Source: an uncultured Bacteroidales bacterium
Lineage (GTDB): Bacteria > Bacteroidota > Bacteroidia > Bacteroidales > Paludibacteraceae
DNA length: 10,938 bases
NCBI GenBank assembly: GCA_937901225.1
Contig: CALCGX010000132.1
Coordinates: 1-10,938 of the forward strand
Direction: 5' to 3'
A program made the position numbers and the translations under genes. Below the pieces are notes generated by a model. It was not told the origin of the DNA. It did no database searches and was given only the letters and a program-made list of their open reading frames with translations. Numbering within the stretch: position 1 is the stretch's first letter; the number at the start of each line of letters is the position of its first letter. Below, in pieces: positions 1 through 7,500 of this stretch.

Positions 1-274
1 CTGCCATCTTCAGCACGCGCTCCACCTCGCCACCGAAGTCGGCGTGGCCCGGAGTGTCAATCACATTGATCTTGCAGCCCTTGTATTCAATGGCTACGTT
101 CTTCGCCAAGATGGTGATACCGCGCTCGCGCTCCAACTCGTTGTTATCGAGGATAAGCTCGCCTTTCTGCTCGTTCTCACGGAAGAGGTTGGCGGTGTAC
201 AACATCTTGTCAACCAAGGTGGTTTTACCGTGGTCAACGTGTGCGATGATTGCTATATTTCTAATGTTTTGCAT
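1..274 (-). CDS. typA: Translational GTPase TypA/BipA, N-terminal part (3' end cut by window edge)
   Basis: The reverse strand reads from ATG at 274-272 to the window edge and gives 91 residues of the GTPase domain. The start MQNIRNIAIIAHVDHGKTT holds the G1/P-loop (AHVDHGKTT, residues 11-19). LERERGITI (about 52-60) holds the G2 switch-I threonine, and DTPGHADFGGEVERV (about 74-88) holds G3. This order and the exact wording are characteristic of TypA/BipA, a ribosome-associated GTPase of the EF-G/LepA class that acts in 50S assembly and stress or cold adaptation. Codons are GC-richer (GAG, AAC, CTC, GGC) than in the neighbouring operons, as expected for a well-expressed translation gene. It is divergent from the kinase operon and has its own promoter. 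LepA and EF-G are less likely because their sequences around G1 and switch I differ. Only about 15% of the protein is visible. Confidence 0.95.
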   Translation of the reverse strand, partial: MQNIRNIAIIAHVDHGKTTLVDKMLYTANLFRENEQKGELILDNNELERERGITILAKNVAIEYKGCKINVIDTPGHADFGGEVERVLKMA

Positions 275-330
275 ATTCTTTTTGTGTACCTGTACGCATG
301 CGCGCTTTACGCATATTACGAAAAAGCCTG

Positions 331-362
331 CAAAATTACTATTTTTTTTGCACATATGCAAT
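331..362 (-). promoter_or_regulatory. Predicted Bacteroidetes-type promoter of typA
   Basis: On the minus strand a perfect -7 box TAATTTTG lies at 338-331. ATTG at 362-359, one mismatch from the TTTG -33 element, lies 20 bp upstream. This matches the Bacteroidetes sigma-ABfr consensus (TTTG - 19-21 bp - TAnnTTTG). The start site would be near 323, giving a leader of about 50 nt before the typA ATG. The leader contains two TACGCAT heptamers on the plus strand (293-299 and 308-314), 15 bp apart, of unknown meaning. Confidence 0.6.
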
Positions 363-448
363 AGTTGAATGCTTTTTTTAGCTATCCTTTATGATTTAAC
401 GCATCTCTATCTAGCATCTTAATGGCATTTTCCCTCGTTAAAGACTGC

Positions 449-503
449 TATATCTTACGTATATCTTACGTGTATGTTACGTATATCCTACGTATATGGT
501 ACG
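449..503. repeat. 11-bp tandem repeat, five imperfect copies (TATATCTTACG)
   Basis: Five consecutive 11-bp units start at 449, 460, 471, 482 and 493: TATATCTTACG, TATATCTTACG, TGTATGTTACG, TATATCCTACG, TATATGGTACG. The last three bases (ACG) and TAT at positions 3-5 of the unit are kept in every copy, and changes fall mainly at unit positions 2 and 6-8. Each join creates the palindrome TACGTA or TACGTG. The 11-bp period is close to one DNA helical turn, so all copies face the same side of the helix. It lies in the divergent typA/kinase intergenic region, roughly 85 bp beyond the typA -33 box and 107 bp before the kinase -33 box. Function is unknown: a protein-binding array or a simple intergenic repeat are both possible. 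Confidence 0.85.
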
Positions 504-510
504 TAATTGA

Positions 511-550
511 TAAGGGAAAGAAAAGGGAAAAGAAAAGAAAAAAAGAAAGG
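511..550. other. Purine (A/G) tract
   Basis: Directly after the tandem repeat, about 40 bases consist almost only of A and G on the plus strand, in GGGAAAG/GAAAAG-like steps. It sits between the tandem repeat and the direct-repeat pair upstream of the kinase promoter. Such tracts can bend DNA or act as low-complexity spacers, and no gene is visible here. The rest of the 275-694 interval, apart from the listed repeats and promoters, contains nothing I can identify. Confidence 0.5.
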
Positions 551-565
551 CAATAGCCATGAAGG

Positions 566-610
566 AAATGACGAAATGTAAAACAAATCAATGAAAAAAT
601 GACGAAATGT
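566..610. repeat. Pair of 14-bp direct repeats (AAATGACGAAATGT), centres 31 bp apart
   Basis: The identical 14-mer AAATGACGAAATGT occurs at 566-579 and 597-610, a start-to-start distance of 31 bp or about three helical turns. The second copy ends on the first base of the TTTG -33 element of the kinase promoter, so a protein bound there would touch the promoter. This makes it a candidate operator or activator site for the downstream kinase-SPOR-folE operon. No regulator is encoded in the window, so this is inference from position and spacing. Confidence 0.6.
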
Positions 611-641
611 TTGTGCGATTACAAATAATTTCGTAACTTTG
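610..641 (+). promoter_or_regulatory. Predicted Bacteroidetes-type promoter of the kinase-SPOR-folE operon
   Basis: TTTG at 610-613 (-33) and TAACTTTG at 634-641 (-7) are separated by 20 bp, an exact match to the Bacteroidetes sigma-ABfr consensus. The expected start site is about 648-650, leaving a leader of about 45 nt before the ATG at 695. The -33 element abuts the second copy of the 14-bp direct repeat. Confidence 0.8.
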
Positions 642-684
642 CAGGCAAATTTCCATACTTAGGATACAATTGGTAAAAAGCAAA

Positions 685-690
685 AGGAGG
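685..690 (+). promoter_or_regulatory. Strong Shine-Dalgarno AGGAGG upstream of the kinase ORF
   Basis: AGGAGG at 685-690 (within AAAGGAGG) lies 4 nt before the ATG at 695. A near-perfect anti-16S match is uncommon in Bacteroidetes, where most genes start from A-rich leaders without a clear Shine-Dalgarno. It supports 695 as the true start. Confidence 0.7.
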
Positions 691-694
691 AAAT

Positions 695-2371
695 ATGCAA
701 AATACAATTAGAATCTATTGCAAAAACACAAAGGAATTTGTGGATATTCCTTGTGGCATCTCACTGAAAGAGTTGTACGATCGATTGGCATTAAAGATGC
801 CGTATCCAGTGATTGCAGCACGAGTAAATTACAAGGTTCAGAACCTTAACTTCTTGGTTTACAAGCCAAAAGATATTGAGTTTATTGACGCAACCAGCGA
901 AAGTGGAAAGCGTTGTTATATCCGTACATTGAGTATGGTGATGGCTTGTGCAGTGAGAGAATTGTGGCCTAATTGTGACTTGCGTATTGAACACCCAATC
1001 AGTCGCGGTTTTTATTGCACCATTCGCGAATCGCGTGAAGTGGCTAAGGAAATAACTCCTGAAGTGGTGGCATTGCTGAAAGAACGCATGCAACAAATCA
1101 TCGCAGAAGATCGTCCGATAATCACCGAAGAAAAGCAAACAAAAGAGGTGATTCGTTTGTTTGGAGAACGCAAGGATGGTGAAACCACGTTGTTTGAGAC
1201 CCTTGGCAACCCATATTGTCGCTACTATCGCATGGGAGATTATATCGACTATTACACTGGCGCGCTGATGCCTTCGACGGGATATATCCATCTATTCGAT
1301 GTGGAGCAATATCATGGCAATATTTTGTTGCGCATTCCTTGTCGTCGCAATCCGAACCAATTGGAGGAACGTTGTGTGCAAGATAAGCGTTTTGGCATAT
1401 TCAAGGAGTATATAGGTTGGAATAAGTTGTTGCATATCAGCAATGTAGGTGAATTTAACAAGGCTTGCAAAAACCAAAAGAGCTTTGAGATGATTAAACT
1501 ATCGGAGGCATTGCATGAGAAGAAGGTTGCCCAGATTGCGGACCAGATAGCGCATCGTGAGAGTGGTGTGCCGAGATTTGTTTTGATCTCTGGACCTAGT
1601 TCGTCTGGTAAGACGACATTCTCAAAGCGTTTGACTATTCAACTGATGGTGAACGGAATACGCCCTGTGGTGATTTCGATGGACAATTACTTTGTGAATC
1701 GCGAGGATACTCCGCGCGATGAAAATGGCGAATGGGATTTTGAGCACTTGGAGACCATAGACCTGCCATTGTTCCGCAAGCAATTAGCCGATCTGCTTGA
1801 TGGTCATACCGTTAAGTTGCCATTCTATAACTTTGAAACAGGAAAACGTGAATATCGAGGCGACACTTTGCGTTTGGAGAAAGATACGGTTGTGATTTTG
1901 GAAGGACTACATGCTTTGAATCCTGAATTGATTCCAGATATTCCACGCGAGATGACGTTTAAGATTTATGTAAGTTCCTTAACTACAGTGAATTTGGATA
2001 ATCATAACTGGATTCCAACGAGCGATGTACGTTTGATTCGTCGTATTGTTCGCGATTATCGTTATCGTGGATATTCTGCGATGGAAACGATTGCTCGTTT
2101 GGACAGTGTACAGCGTGGCGAAGATCGATGGATTTCGCCATTCCAAGAGGAAGCGGATGTGATGTTTAATTCGGCGTTGTTGTTTGAATTAGCCGTGCTG
2201 AAACGTCACGCAGAGCCGATATTGGATGAGGTACCAAAATATTGTGATGAATACACGACAGCACATCGCTTGCTGAAATATTTGAGTTATTTTGAATCAA
2301 TTCCAGAGCGTGAAATTCCACCAACATCGTTCTTGCGCGAGTTTGTGGGAGGTAGTTCGTTTAGATATTAA
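695..2371 (+). CDS. Nucleoside (uridine-kinase-like) kinase with N-terminal TGS and ThrRS-like domains
   Basis: A 558-residue protein in three parts. Residues 1 to about 66 form a TGS-like beta-grasp domain. Residues about 70-235 resemble the second (editing) domain of threonyl-tRNA synthetase: AVRELWPN, HPISRGFYCTI (100-110) and YIDYYTGALMPSTG (183-196) follow ThrRS order. Residues about 290-500 are a uridine kinase/phosphoribulokinase-type P-loop kinase. It has Walker A GPSSSGKTT (300-308), SMDNYF with Asp330, DFEHLETIDLPLF (348-360) and a Walker B-like region ILEGLHAL (401-408). By family it would phosphorylate a nucleoside with NTP in the cytoplasm, but the substrate cannot be read from sequence. 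The ThrRS HxxxH and CxxxH zinc/editing residues align with Met81/Cys85 and Tyr187/Leu191, so the middle domain is probably not a tRNA-editing enzyme. The start is fixed by AGGAGG 4 nt upstream. It is the first gene of an operon; the next gene begins 11 nt after its stop. Confidence 0.9.
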   Translation: MQNTIRIYCKNTKEFVDIPCGISLKELYDRLALKMPYPVIAARVNYKVQNLNFLVYKPKDIEFIDATSESGKRCYIRTLSMVMACAVRELWPNCDLRIEHPISRGFYCTIRESREVAKEITPEVVALLKERMQQIIAEDRPIITEEKQTKEVIRLFGERKDGETTLFETLGNPYCRYYRMGDYIDYYTGALMPSTGYIHLFDVEQYHGNILLRIPCRRNPNQLEERCVQDKRFGIFKEYIGWNKLLHISNVGEFNKACKNQKSFEMIKLSEALHEKKVAQIADQIAHRESGVPRFVLISGPSSSGKTTFSKRLTIQLMVNGIRPVVISMDNYFVNREDTPRDENGEWDFEHLETIDLPLFRKQLADLLDGHTVKLPFYNFETGKREYRGDTLRLEKDTVVILEGLHALNPELIPDIPREMTFKIYVSSLTTVNLDNHNWIPTSDVRLIRRIVRDYRYRGYSAMETIARLDSVQRGEDRWISPFQEEADVMFNSALLFELAVLKRHAEPILDEVPKYCDEYTTAHRLLKYLSYFESIPEREIPPTSFLREFVGGSSFRY

Positions 2372-2382
2372 ACTGAAAAGCA

Positions 2383-2877
2383 ATGCATATGAGAGGTTTT
2401 GTGGTTGTATTATTGTTTTGTACAGGCTTATCTTGTTTTGCACAAGAAGTGAGCGTGGACTCTGTGTTTGTGGGTGATAGTATTGTGGTTGAAGATACCT
2501 TGCAGGCTGTACTGCTGACAGATGTGATGGAAAATGCTACCGTATATCAAGACTCTATGGTAAGGCAGTTGATGATAGATAAACAATTAGGAATACAACG
2601 CGGCAAAGTGGAAGTGGATGGTTTTAGGGTGCAGGTATACTCATCCAATCAACAACAAATAGCTAAGAATGAGTCACTGATATTGCAACAAGAATTGGAA
2701 AAAGTATTGAATAAAACGGTTTACACGATATCTGAACCTCCATTTTGGAAAGTGCGCGTGGGTGACTTCTTGACACGTGAAGATGCAATGCTCTATAAGA
2801 ACGAATTGGTCGCACAATTTCCTGATCTTCAAAGCAGTGCATATGTTGTACCAGATAAAGTAATCGTTGTAAATTGA
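2383..2877 (+). CDS. Secreted SPOR-domain protein
   Basis: A 164-residue protein with an N-terminal signal peptide: hydrophobic residues about 5-20, ending SCFA before Gln21. An acidic, Val/Asp/Ser-rich stretch (about 22-60) follows, then a SPOR domain at about 80-158. The SPOR region begins GFRVQVYSSNQQQIA (80-94) and continues with FWKVRVGDFLTREDA (121-135), the two-half beta-alpha-beta pattern of the family. SPOR domains bind denuded glycan strands of septal peptidoglycan, so a periplasmic or outer-membrane-side role in the cell envelope is likely. Cys18 sits in LSCF, so a lipoprotein is possible, but the sequence is a poor lipobox. A second ATG at 2389 is an alternative start giving a two-residue shorter protein. 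It lies 11 nt after the kinase stop, and folE follows within 5 nt. Confidence 0.88.
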   Translation: MHMRGFVVVLLFCTGLSCFAQEVSVDSVFVGDSIVVEDTLQAVLLTDVMENATVYQDSMVRQLMIDKQLGIQRGKVEVDGFRVQVYSSNQQQIAKNESLILQQELEKVLNKTVYTISEPPFWKVRVGDFLTREDAMLYKNELVAQFPDLQSSAYVVPDKVIVVN

Positions 2878-2882
2878 GAAAT

Positions 2883-3464
2883 ATGACACCTCCATTTGTA
2901 CCTTCGGATGACAAAACTCAACAGATTGCCCATCATGTAGAAGCGCTGCTTCGATTGATTGGGGAAGATTCTGCACGTGAAGGTCTGAAAAAGACACCGA
3001 CTCGCGTAGGTGAGGCTATGCAATTTTTGACACAAGGCTATCAACAAGACGCGGAAGATATTTTGCGTGGCGCGCTGTTTGAAGAAGATTATCGCCAAAT
3101 GGTGGTTGTAAAAGATATACCATTTTATTCCTTGTGCGAACATCACCTACTGCCATTTTTCGGCAAAGCGCACGTGGCATATATACCAAATGGTAAGATT
3201 ACGGGATTGAGCAAGATAGCTCGTGTGGTGGATGTATTTGCTCGACGCTTGCAGGTCCAAGAGCGTATGACCACACAAATAAAGGACTGTATCCAACAGA
3301 CACTCAATCCATTAGGCGTGATGGTAGTAATAGAAGCAGAGCACCTATGTATGCAGATGCGAGGGGTGCAGAAGCCTCATGCCGTTACGACGACGAGTGA
3401 TTTTACAGGGGCGTTTAATCGAGCAGAAACGCGAGAGGAGTTTATGAATTTGATACGAGGGTAG
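2883..3464 (+). CDS. folE: GTP cyclohydrolase I (FolE)
   Basis: A 193-residue type I GTP cyclohydrolase. It converts GTP to 7,8-dihydroneopterin triphosphate, the first step of tetrahydrofolate and related pterin synthesis, in the cytoplasm. The zinc ligands of the E. coli enzyme (Cys110, His113, Cys181) are present as Cys85 and His88 in CEHHLLPFFG and Cys156 in HLCMQMRG. Other conserved blocks are EGLKKTPTRV near the N-terminus, HVAYIPNGKITGLSK and VQERMTTQI. I chose ATG 2883, 5 nt after the SPOR stop. A longer reading from TTG at 2874 would overlap that gene and adds only three residues. It is the last gene of the kinase-SPOR-folE operon. Its last 23 bp overlap the 3' end of the convergent membrane-protein gene, so no separate terminator can lie between them. 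Confidence 0.97.
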   Translation: MTPPFVPSDDKTQQIAHHVEALLRLIGEDSAREGLKKTPTRVGEAMQFLTQGYQQDAEDILRGALFEEDYRQMVVVKDIPFYSLCEHHLLPFFGKAHVAYIPNGKITGLSKIARVVDVFARRLQVQERMTTQIKDCIQQTLNPLGVMVVIEAEHLCMQMRGVQKPHAVTTTSDFTGAFNRAETREEFMNLIRG

Positions 3465-4581
3465 ATTGCCTTTCAGTCAATGATAATGACAGATGTAGGA
3501 TATAAAACGGCAAAGCTACAGATAAATAGGTAATATCAAACGTAGAGGAAAAAAGTTCCGTCCATAGATTCTCTTTCCACATTTTTTCTACAAAAGCCAT
3601 CGCGACTAAACTGGTTAATAATAAACCAGTTATGATTGTACGGTAATTCATTCTACCGTGCATCCAAATGGTGATACCAATTGCTCCACATGCAAAAATA
3701 AGGAGCACTAGGAAACTGCCCTGTCTGGTCTGTAATACAAATGGGTTGTATTCAAAAAACAACAACGTACTTCCTTGCCAAAACACAAAAGGCAGAATTG
3801 TCAAAGTGAATGTACCTAATATAATGAATAGGAATAGACCTTGTTTTTTCCAATTTAGTTGTAAAAATTCATATCCGTAAAGAACGCATAACGGTATTAC
3901 TGCTATTAAACGTGTTGACAACGTCAAACCTACAAGAAGTGCTATCCCAACCACATTGTTGATTAGTTTGACATTTTTATGAACTAGCCATTCGGCGATA
4001 ATAGCAGAAAGCATCATATTGGTTATCAAATCACTACGCACGGCTATTTCATACCAAAAAGCAGGAGATATGCTGAGCAGTATTCCAACTACAAGTGCCA
4101 CTTTGAGGGAATAAAGTCTGTTCAACGTCCAAAGGAATAATAATGTAACGATAATAATAGACATTCCGACATTACCTAACGCATAAAAAGGGATATGGAG
4201 GATTTGCCAAACGGGGAATGGCGATCCGTATCCTCCTAAGTGAGTTTGTTGTCCATATGGATACTGCCCACAAAACATCCCAGATAAGAAGTTATGAATT
4301 GCAGACCACCTATCCACATTAAGTGAAAGTGGGTCAATGGACAATTGCAAAATGCATGCAATGCCTGTAAAGAGGATTAACAGCGCTAGAAACCATTTGA
4401 AAGGATGCTTACATTTAGGAGAAAAATGACGAATTGCCCATAGAAGACAAACAACACCAAGAATGTACACAATCGCAAAGAGCCAATGTAAAGATGTGAC
4501 ACGGGATACATACTTTTCAATAAACAATGTGTTAATAAGTATGTACAGCAGAAATACGATGCGATTAATAAGCAAGTTCAT
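3442..4581 (-). CDS. Polytopic membrane protein, probable GT-C-type glycosyltransferase
   Basis: A 379-residue protein with about 10 hydrophobic segments. The clearest are residues about 5-22, 31-51, 61-80, 140-154, 159-175, 208-235, 247-268, 289-306, 315-332 and 350-366. The long hydrophilic stretch after the third segment (81-125) has an Asp-Arg pair (Asp90-Arg91 in NVDRWSAIHNFLSG) followed by YPYG and GGYGSPFPVWQ. This layout, with an acidic residue in the first large loop, is that of GT-C glycosyltransferases that use polyprenyl-phosphate sugars. I did not recognise a specific subfamily, so the transferase call is an inference and 'membrane protein' is the safe part. It starts 4 nt after the porZ-like stop and is therefore the third gene of the rdgB-porZ operon. 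Its stop codon lies inside folE (23-bp convergent overlap). A role in modifying surface glycans linked to T9SS cargo would fit the context but is not shown. Confidence 0.75.
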   Translation of the reverse strand: MNLLINRIVFLLYILINTLFIEKYVSRVTSLHWLFAIVYILGVVCLLWAIRHFSPKCKHPFKWFLALLILFTGIACILQLSIDPLSLNVDRWSAIHNFLSGMFCGQYPYGQQTHLGGYGSPFPVWQILHIPFYALGNVGMSIIIVTLLFLWTLNRLYSLKVALVVGILLSISPAFWYEIAVRSDLITNMMLSAIIAEWLVHKNVKLINNVVGIALLVGLTLSTRLIAVIPLCVLYGYEFLQLNWKKQGLFLFIILGTFTLTILPFVFWQGSTLLFFEYNPFVLQTRQGSFLVLLIFACGAIGITIWMHGRMNYRTIITGLLLTSLVAMAFVEKMWKENLWTELFSSTFDITYLSVALPFYILHLSLSLTERQSTLVSNS

Positions 4582-4585
4582 GTGA

Positions 4586-7500
4586 TTAGTTCATAATAAG
4601 AATCTTGACACTGTTATGATTTTCGCCAGACTTTGTGTTACAAACAGCAGTATACACTCCCGAAGCTACTCGTTGTCCTCGTGCATTGTTACCATCCCAA
4701 ACAGCCGCACCTCCTTGTCCTTCCAATATTTTAACGAGATTTCCCGCAGCATCCAATATACGTACTTGCGTATCAACCATCAATCCTTTGATGGTAATAT
4801 GACCTCTATAAGTAGGGTGAACCGGGTTTGGATATGCATACAAATTATTGAAATTTTCTTCGGGTTCAATCGCATCACTCATGTAAGAAACCAACCCCGC
4901 AGCCGTTCCGATAAACACTTCTCCAGATAATTCATTAATGGCGATAGATAGTACGTTGTCGCTTGGCATGAGTGAATTTTCGGTAGTGAAGTGTGCAACA
5001 GTTTCAATATCCTTTCCTCCCATCTCATTTGTAGTGATTTGAATTAAGAATACACCAGAAGAAGCAGTCCCAATCCATTTGCGATTTGCACCATCAATCG
5101 CTATACAATTGATCTGCTCTCCATCCAACAAATAATCTCCTAATCCAGACCCATCATTACGAGGGATGACGATGCGTTCGCATTGGTTGGACGTGGCAAA
5201 ATCAATGTGAGAAGGGATTGTAAATACACCAGAATTCGTCCCGACCCAAAGCGTATTATCGTAATCTTGTGCAATTGAATAGATATTCTCTGGTGCAATA
5301 TTTCTTGAGTTCTGATCTATCCAAGTATTTCTGAATGTTATTTTATCATCATTCGGATTGTGTGGAGTTCCATTATCTTGTAAAAGAATCAATCCTGTTC
5401 CTGCTCTTACAATTGAAATCCATTTCCATTGAGGATTACGAATATCCATAATCAAATCACCTGGCGTGTCCAATGAAATGGAGTTTAAATCAAACGAAGT
5501 CCATCTTCCATCAGGTGAAATAACATGTACGTTCCCTTGATTACCGCCAGCATTTAGCACCCATAAATTGTTTTGATCGTCATACATTATCCTGTCTATT
5601 CGAGTATATAAATCAGGATTACTTGGTGCAGCAGAATGGAACTCACTATTGGATGCCAAATATAATTTGACTACATTAGTATCTTGCATCTCTATCATTC
5701 CTGTTCCATATGTCGTAATAAAATAATGATTAGGATCATAAGGGTCTTGAGCAACGTCCATAGCATCATACAAAGCATGTCCTGCTTTTTGTACTAAGTT
5801 TTTATTCGTCATGTTAGTCCACTGATCGTTTTCCAATATCATCAACTCTACAGGACGGGTATATTGAGATGCCCAACGTCCTCCGGGTAGCATATATAAT
5901 TTATTTCCAAAAGTACGTAATCTATATGAATAGTTATTTAATGGACCATCTGGATGATATTCTACGTCATAATCATTATGATGATGCACCACTCCATTGT
6001 CTCTTGTTCCAGTCCAAAAAGAGCCATCATCCTCCACAATATCATTAATATATCCGTACGATATATAGATCGGCATTGTAAAATCATTTTGTAGTTCCGC
6101 TATACCATCTTGATTGATAAGTGCAAACAAATGGTTGTTTGTTTGACGCAATCCTCTTATCTTGAACTTAGATGTGTGTTTTTTCCAAAGTCCGTTATGA
6201 AGCGACCAAAGTACATTATCTTTGACAACACAAAGTGTTTGCATGTGTGCTTCCATTCCTTGTAAGTTTTTTCCAGACGGAAGTGATTGCCTTTTCCAAT
6301 ACGCATAATCCACTAAATTATCATTTAAGTGAGCAGAGTAAAGTGATGTTTTAGAGGCAGCATATATGCTATCTCCTAAAATGGTTATATAAGCCACATC
6401 TACTTCAGTTGACTGCTCACCAATATAGTATGTATCCTCTATTTCGTGACGTTTCATGTCTAACGCGATTATTCCAAAACTCATAGCCAAGTATGCCTTA
6501 GAGCCATACATACAAATATCATGAACTTGCTTAGACAAGCTCATTGATTTAAGGAACAAATCAGAAACATTATAAACATTACCTTCTCTATCCAAAATAT
6601 CTAAATGACCATTTTGATAGGTAACAAGCATTTTTTCAGTGCTAGGATTGACTTTGATGTGATCTATAATAGAGCTACTTAATCCAGTTGCTTTAGTGTA
6701 ATATTCTATTTCTTCCGTTTTTTTATTCACAGAAAACATTGAATTGTTAGATAACGCATATATTTTGTCTCCCAACCGCTCTACCTCATTGATTTCCGAA
6801 AAAGCCAAATGCGATTTCCATTGAAACATCGTACCATAAGTAATCTCCTCATCCGAGATATCTAGATTAAGCGCAGTGTCAGGTGATAGTTGGTAAGAAA
6901 CTAAACCTTGTGCAGTTCCGATATACATTCGATTATTGTAATTATCAAATGCTAGTGAAAGTACGGTATTAGAAGGCATAACTGTATTATCACTAGTATA
7001 ATGTGCTAAAATCTCGGTTGCCTCAGCGTTTAACACATACACTCCCGACTGTGCTGTTCCTATCCAGACTTCATTATTATGATCAAACGCAAAGGTATTA
7101 ACTCTCTCCATTTCCAGCAAATCACTTCCATCTGCCATAGGAATTCGTAATCGTTGGCATTGAGTTGATGTCATAAAATCAGTGGTGTGCGGAATAATAA
7201 TTGGACCACATGAAGTTCCTATCCACAGATCTCCATTAGGAGCCTGTACCATTCCGTAATAGAACTCTGGCACAACCACATTACCATCTTGATCATAAAA
7301 TTCTGCTTGCAATTTAAATTGATCATCACCTTGCTCAAAAGGAGTTCCTCCATCATCTATCATGGCAACAAATGGATTCGCTCGACAAGATAATATCCAT
7401 TTACGCATCGGATTTTTATTATCGACTATCAACCCTCCCGAAGTATTAGTATATACCCGAGAATTATTAGGGTACAAGTTTATACCTCTTTGTGTCCCAT

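Noticed and set aside
44..368. Two overlapping plus-strand ORFs of about 105 codons at the left edge
   Set aside because: They are antisense to the clearly recognisable typA coding frame and show no family resemblance.
449..503. CRISPR array interpretation of the tandem repeat
   Set aside because: Units are 11 bp and directly adjacent with no spacers, far from CRISPR repeat-spacer geometry, and no cas genes are present.
791..1291. 166-codon minus-strand ORF inside the kinase gene
   Set aside because: The kinase frame carries unmistakable family motifs here; the reverse frame is a shadow rich in Cys, His and Thr without domain features.
2874..2882. TTG start for FolE three residues upstream
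   Set aside because: It overlaps the SPOR stop codon and adds only MRN; ATG 2883 is a better start and fits the family N-terminus.
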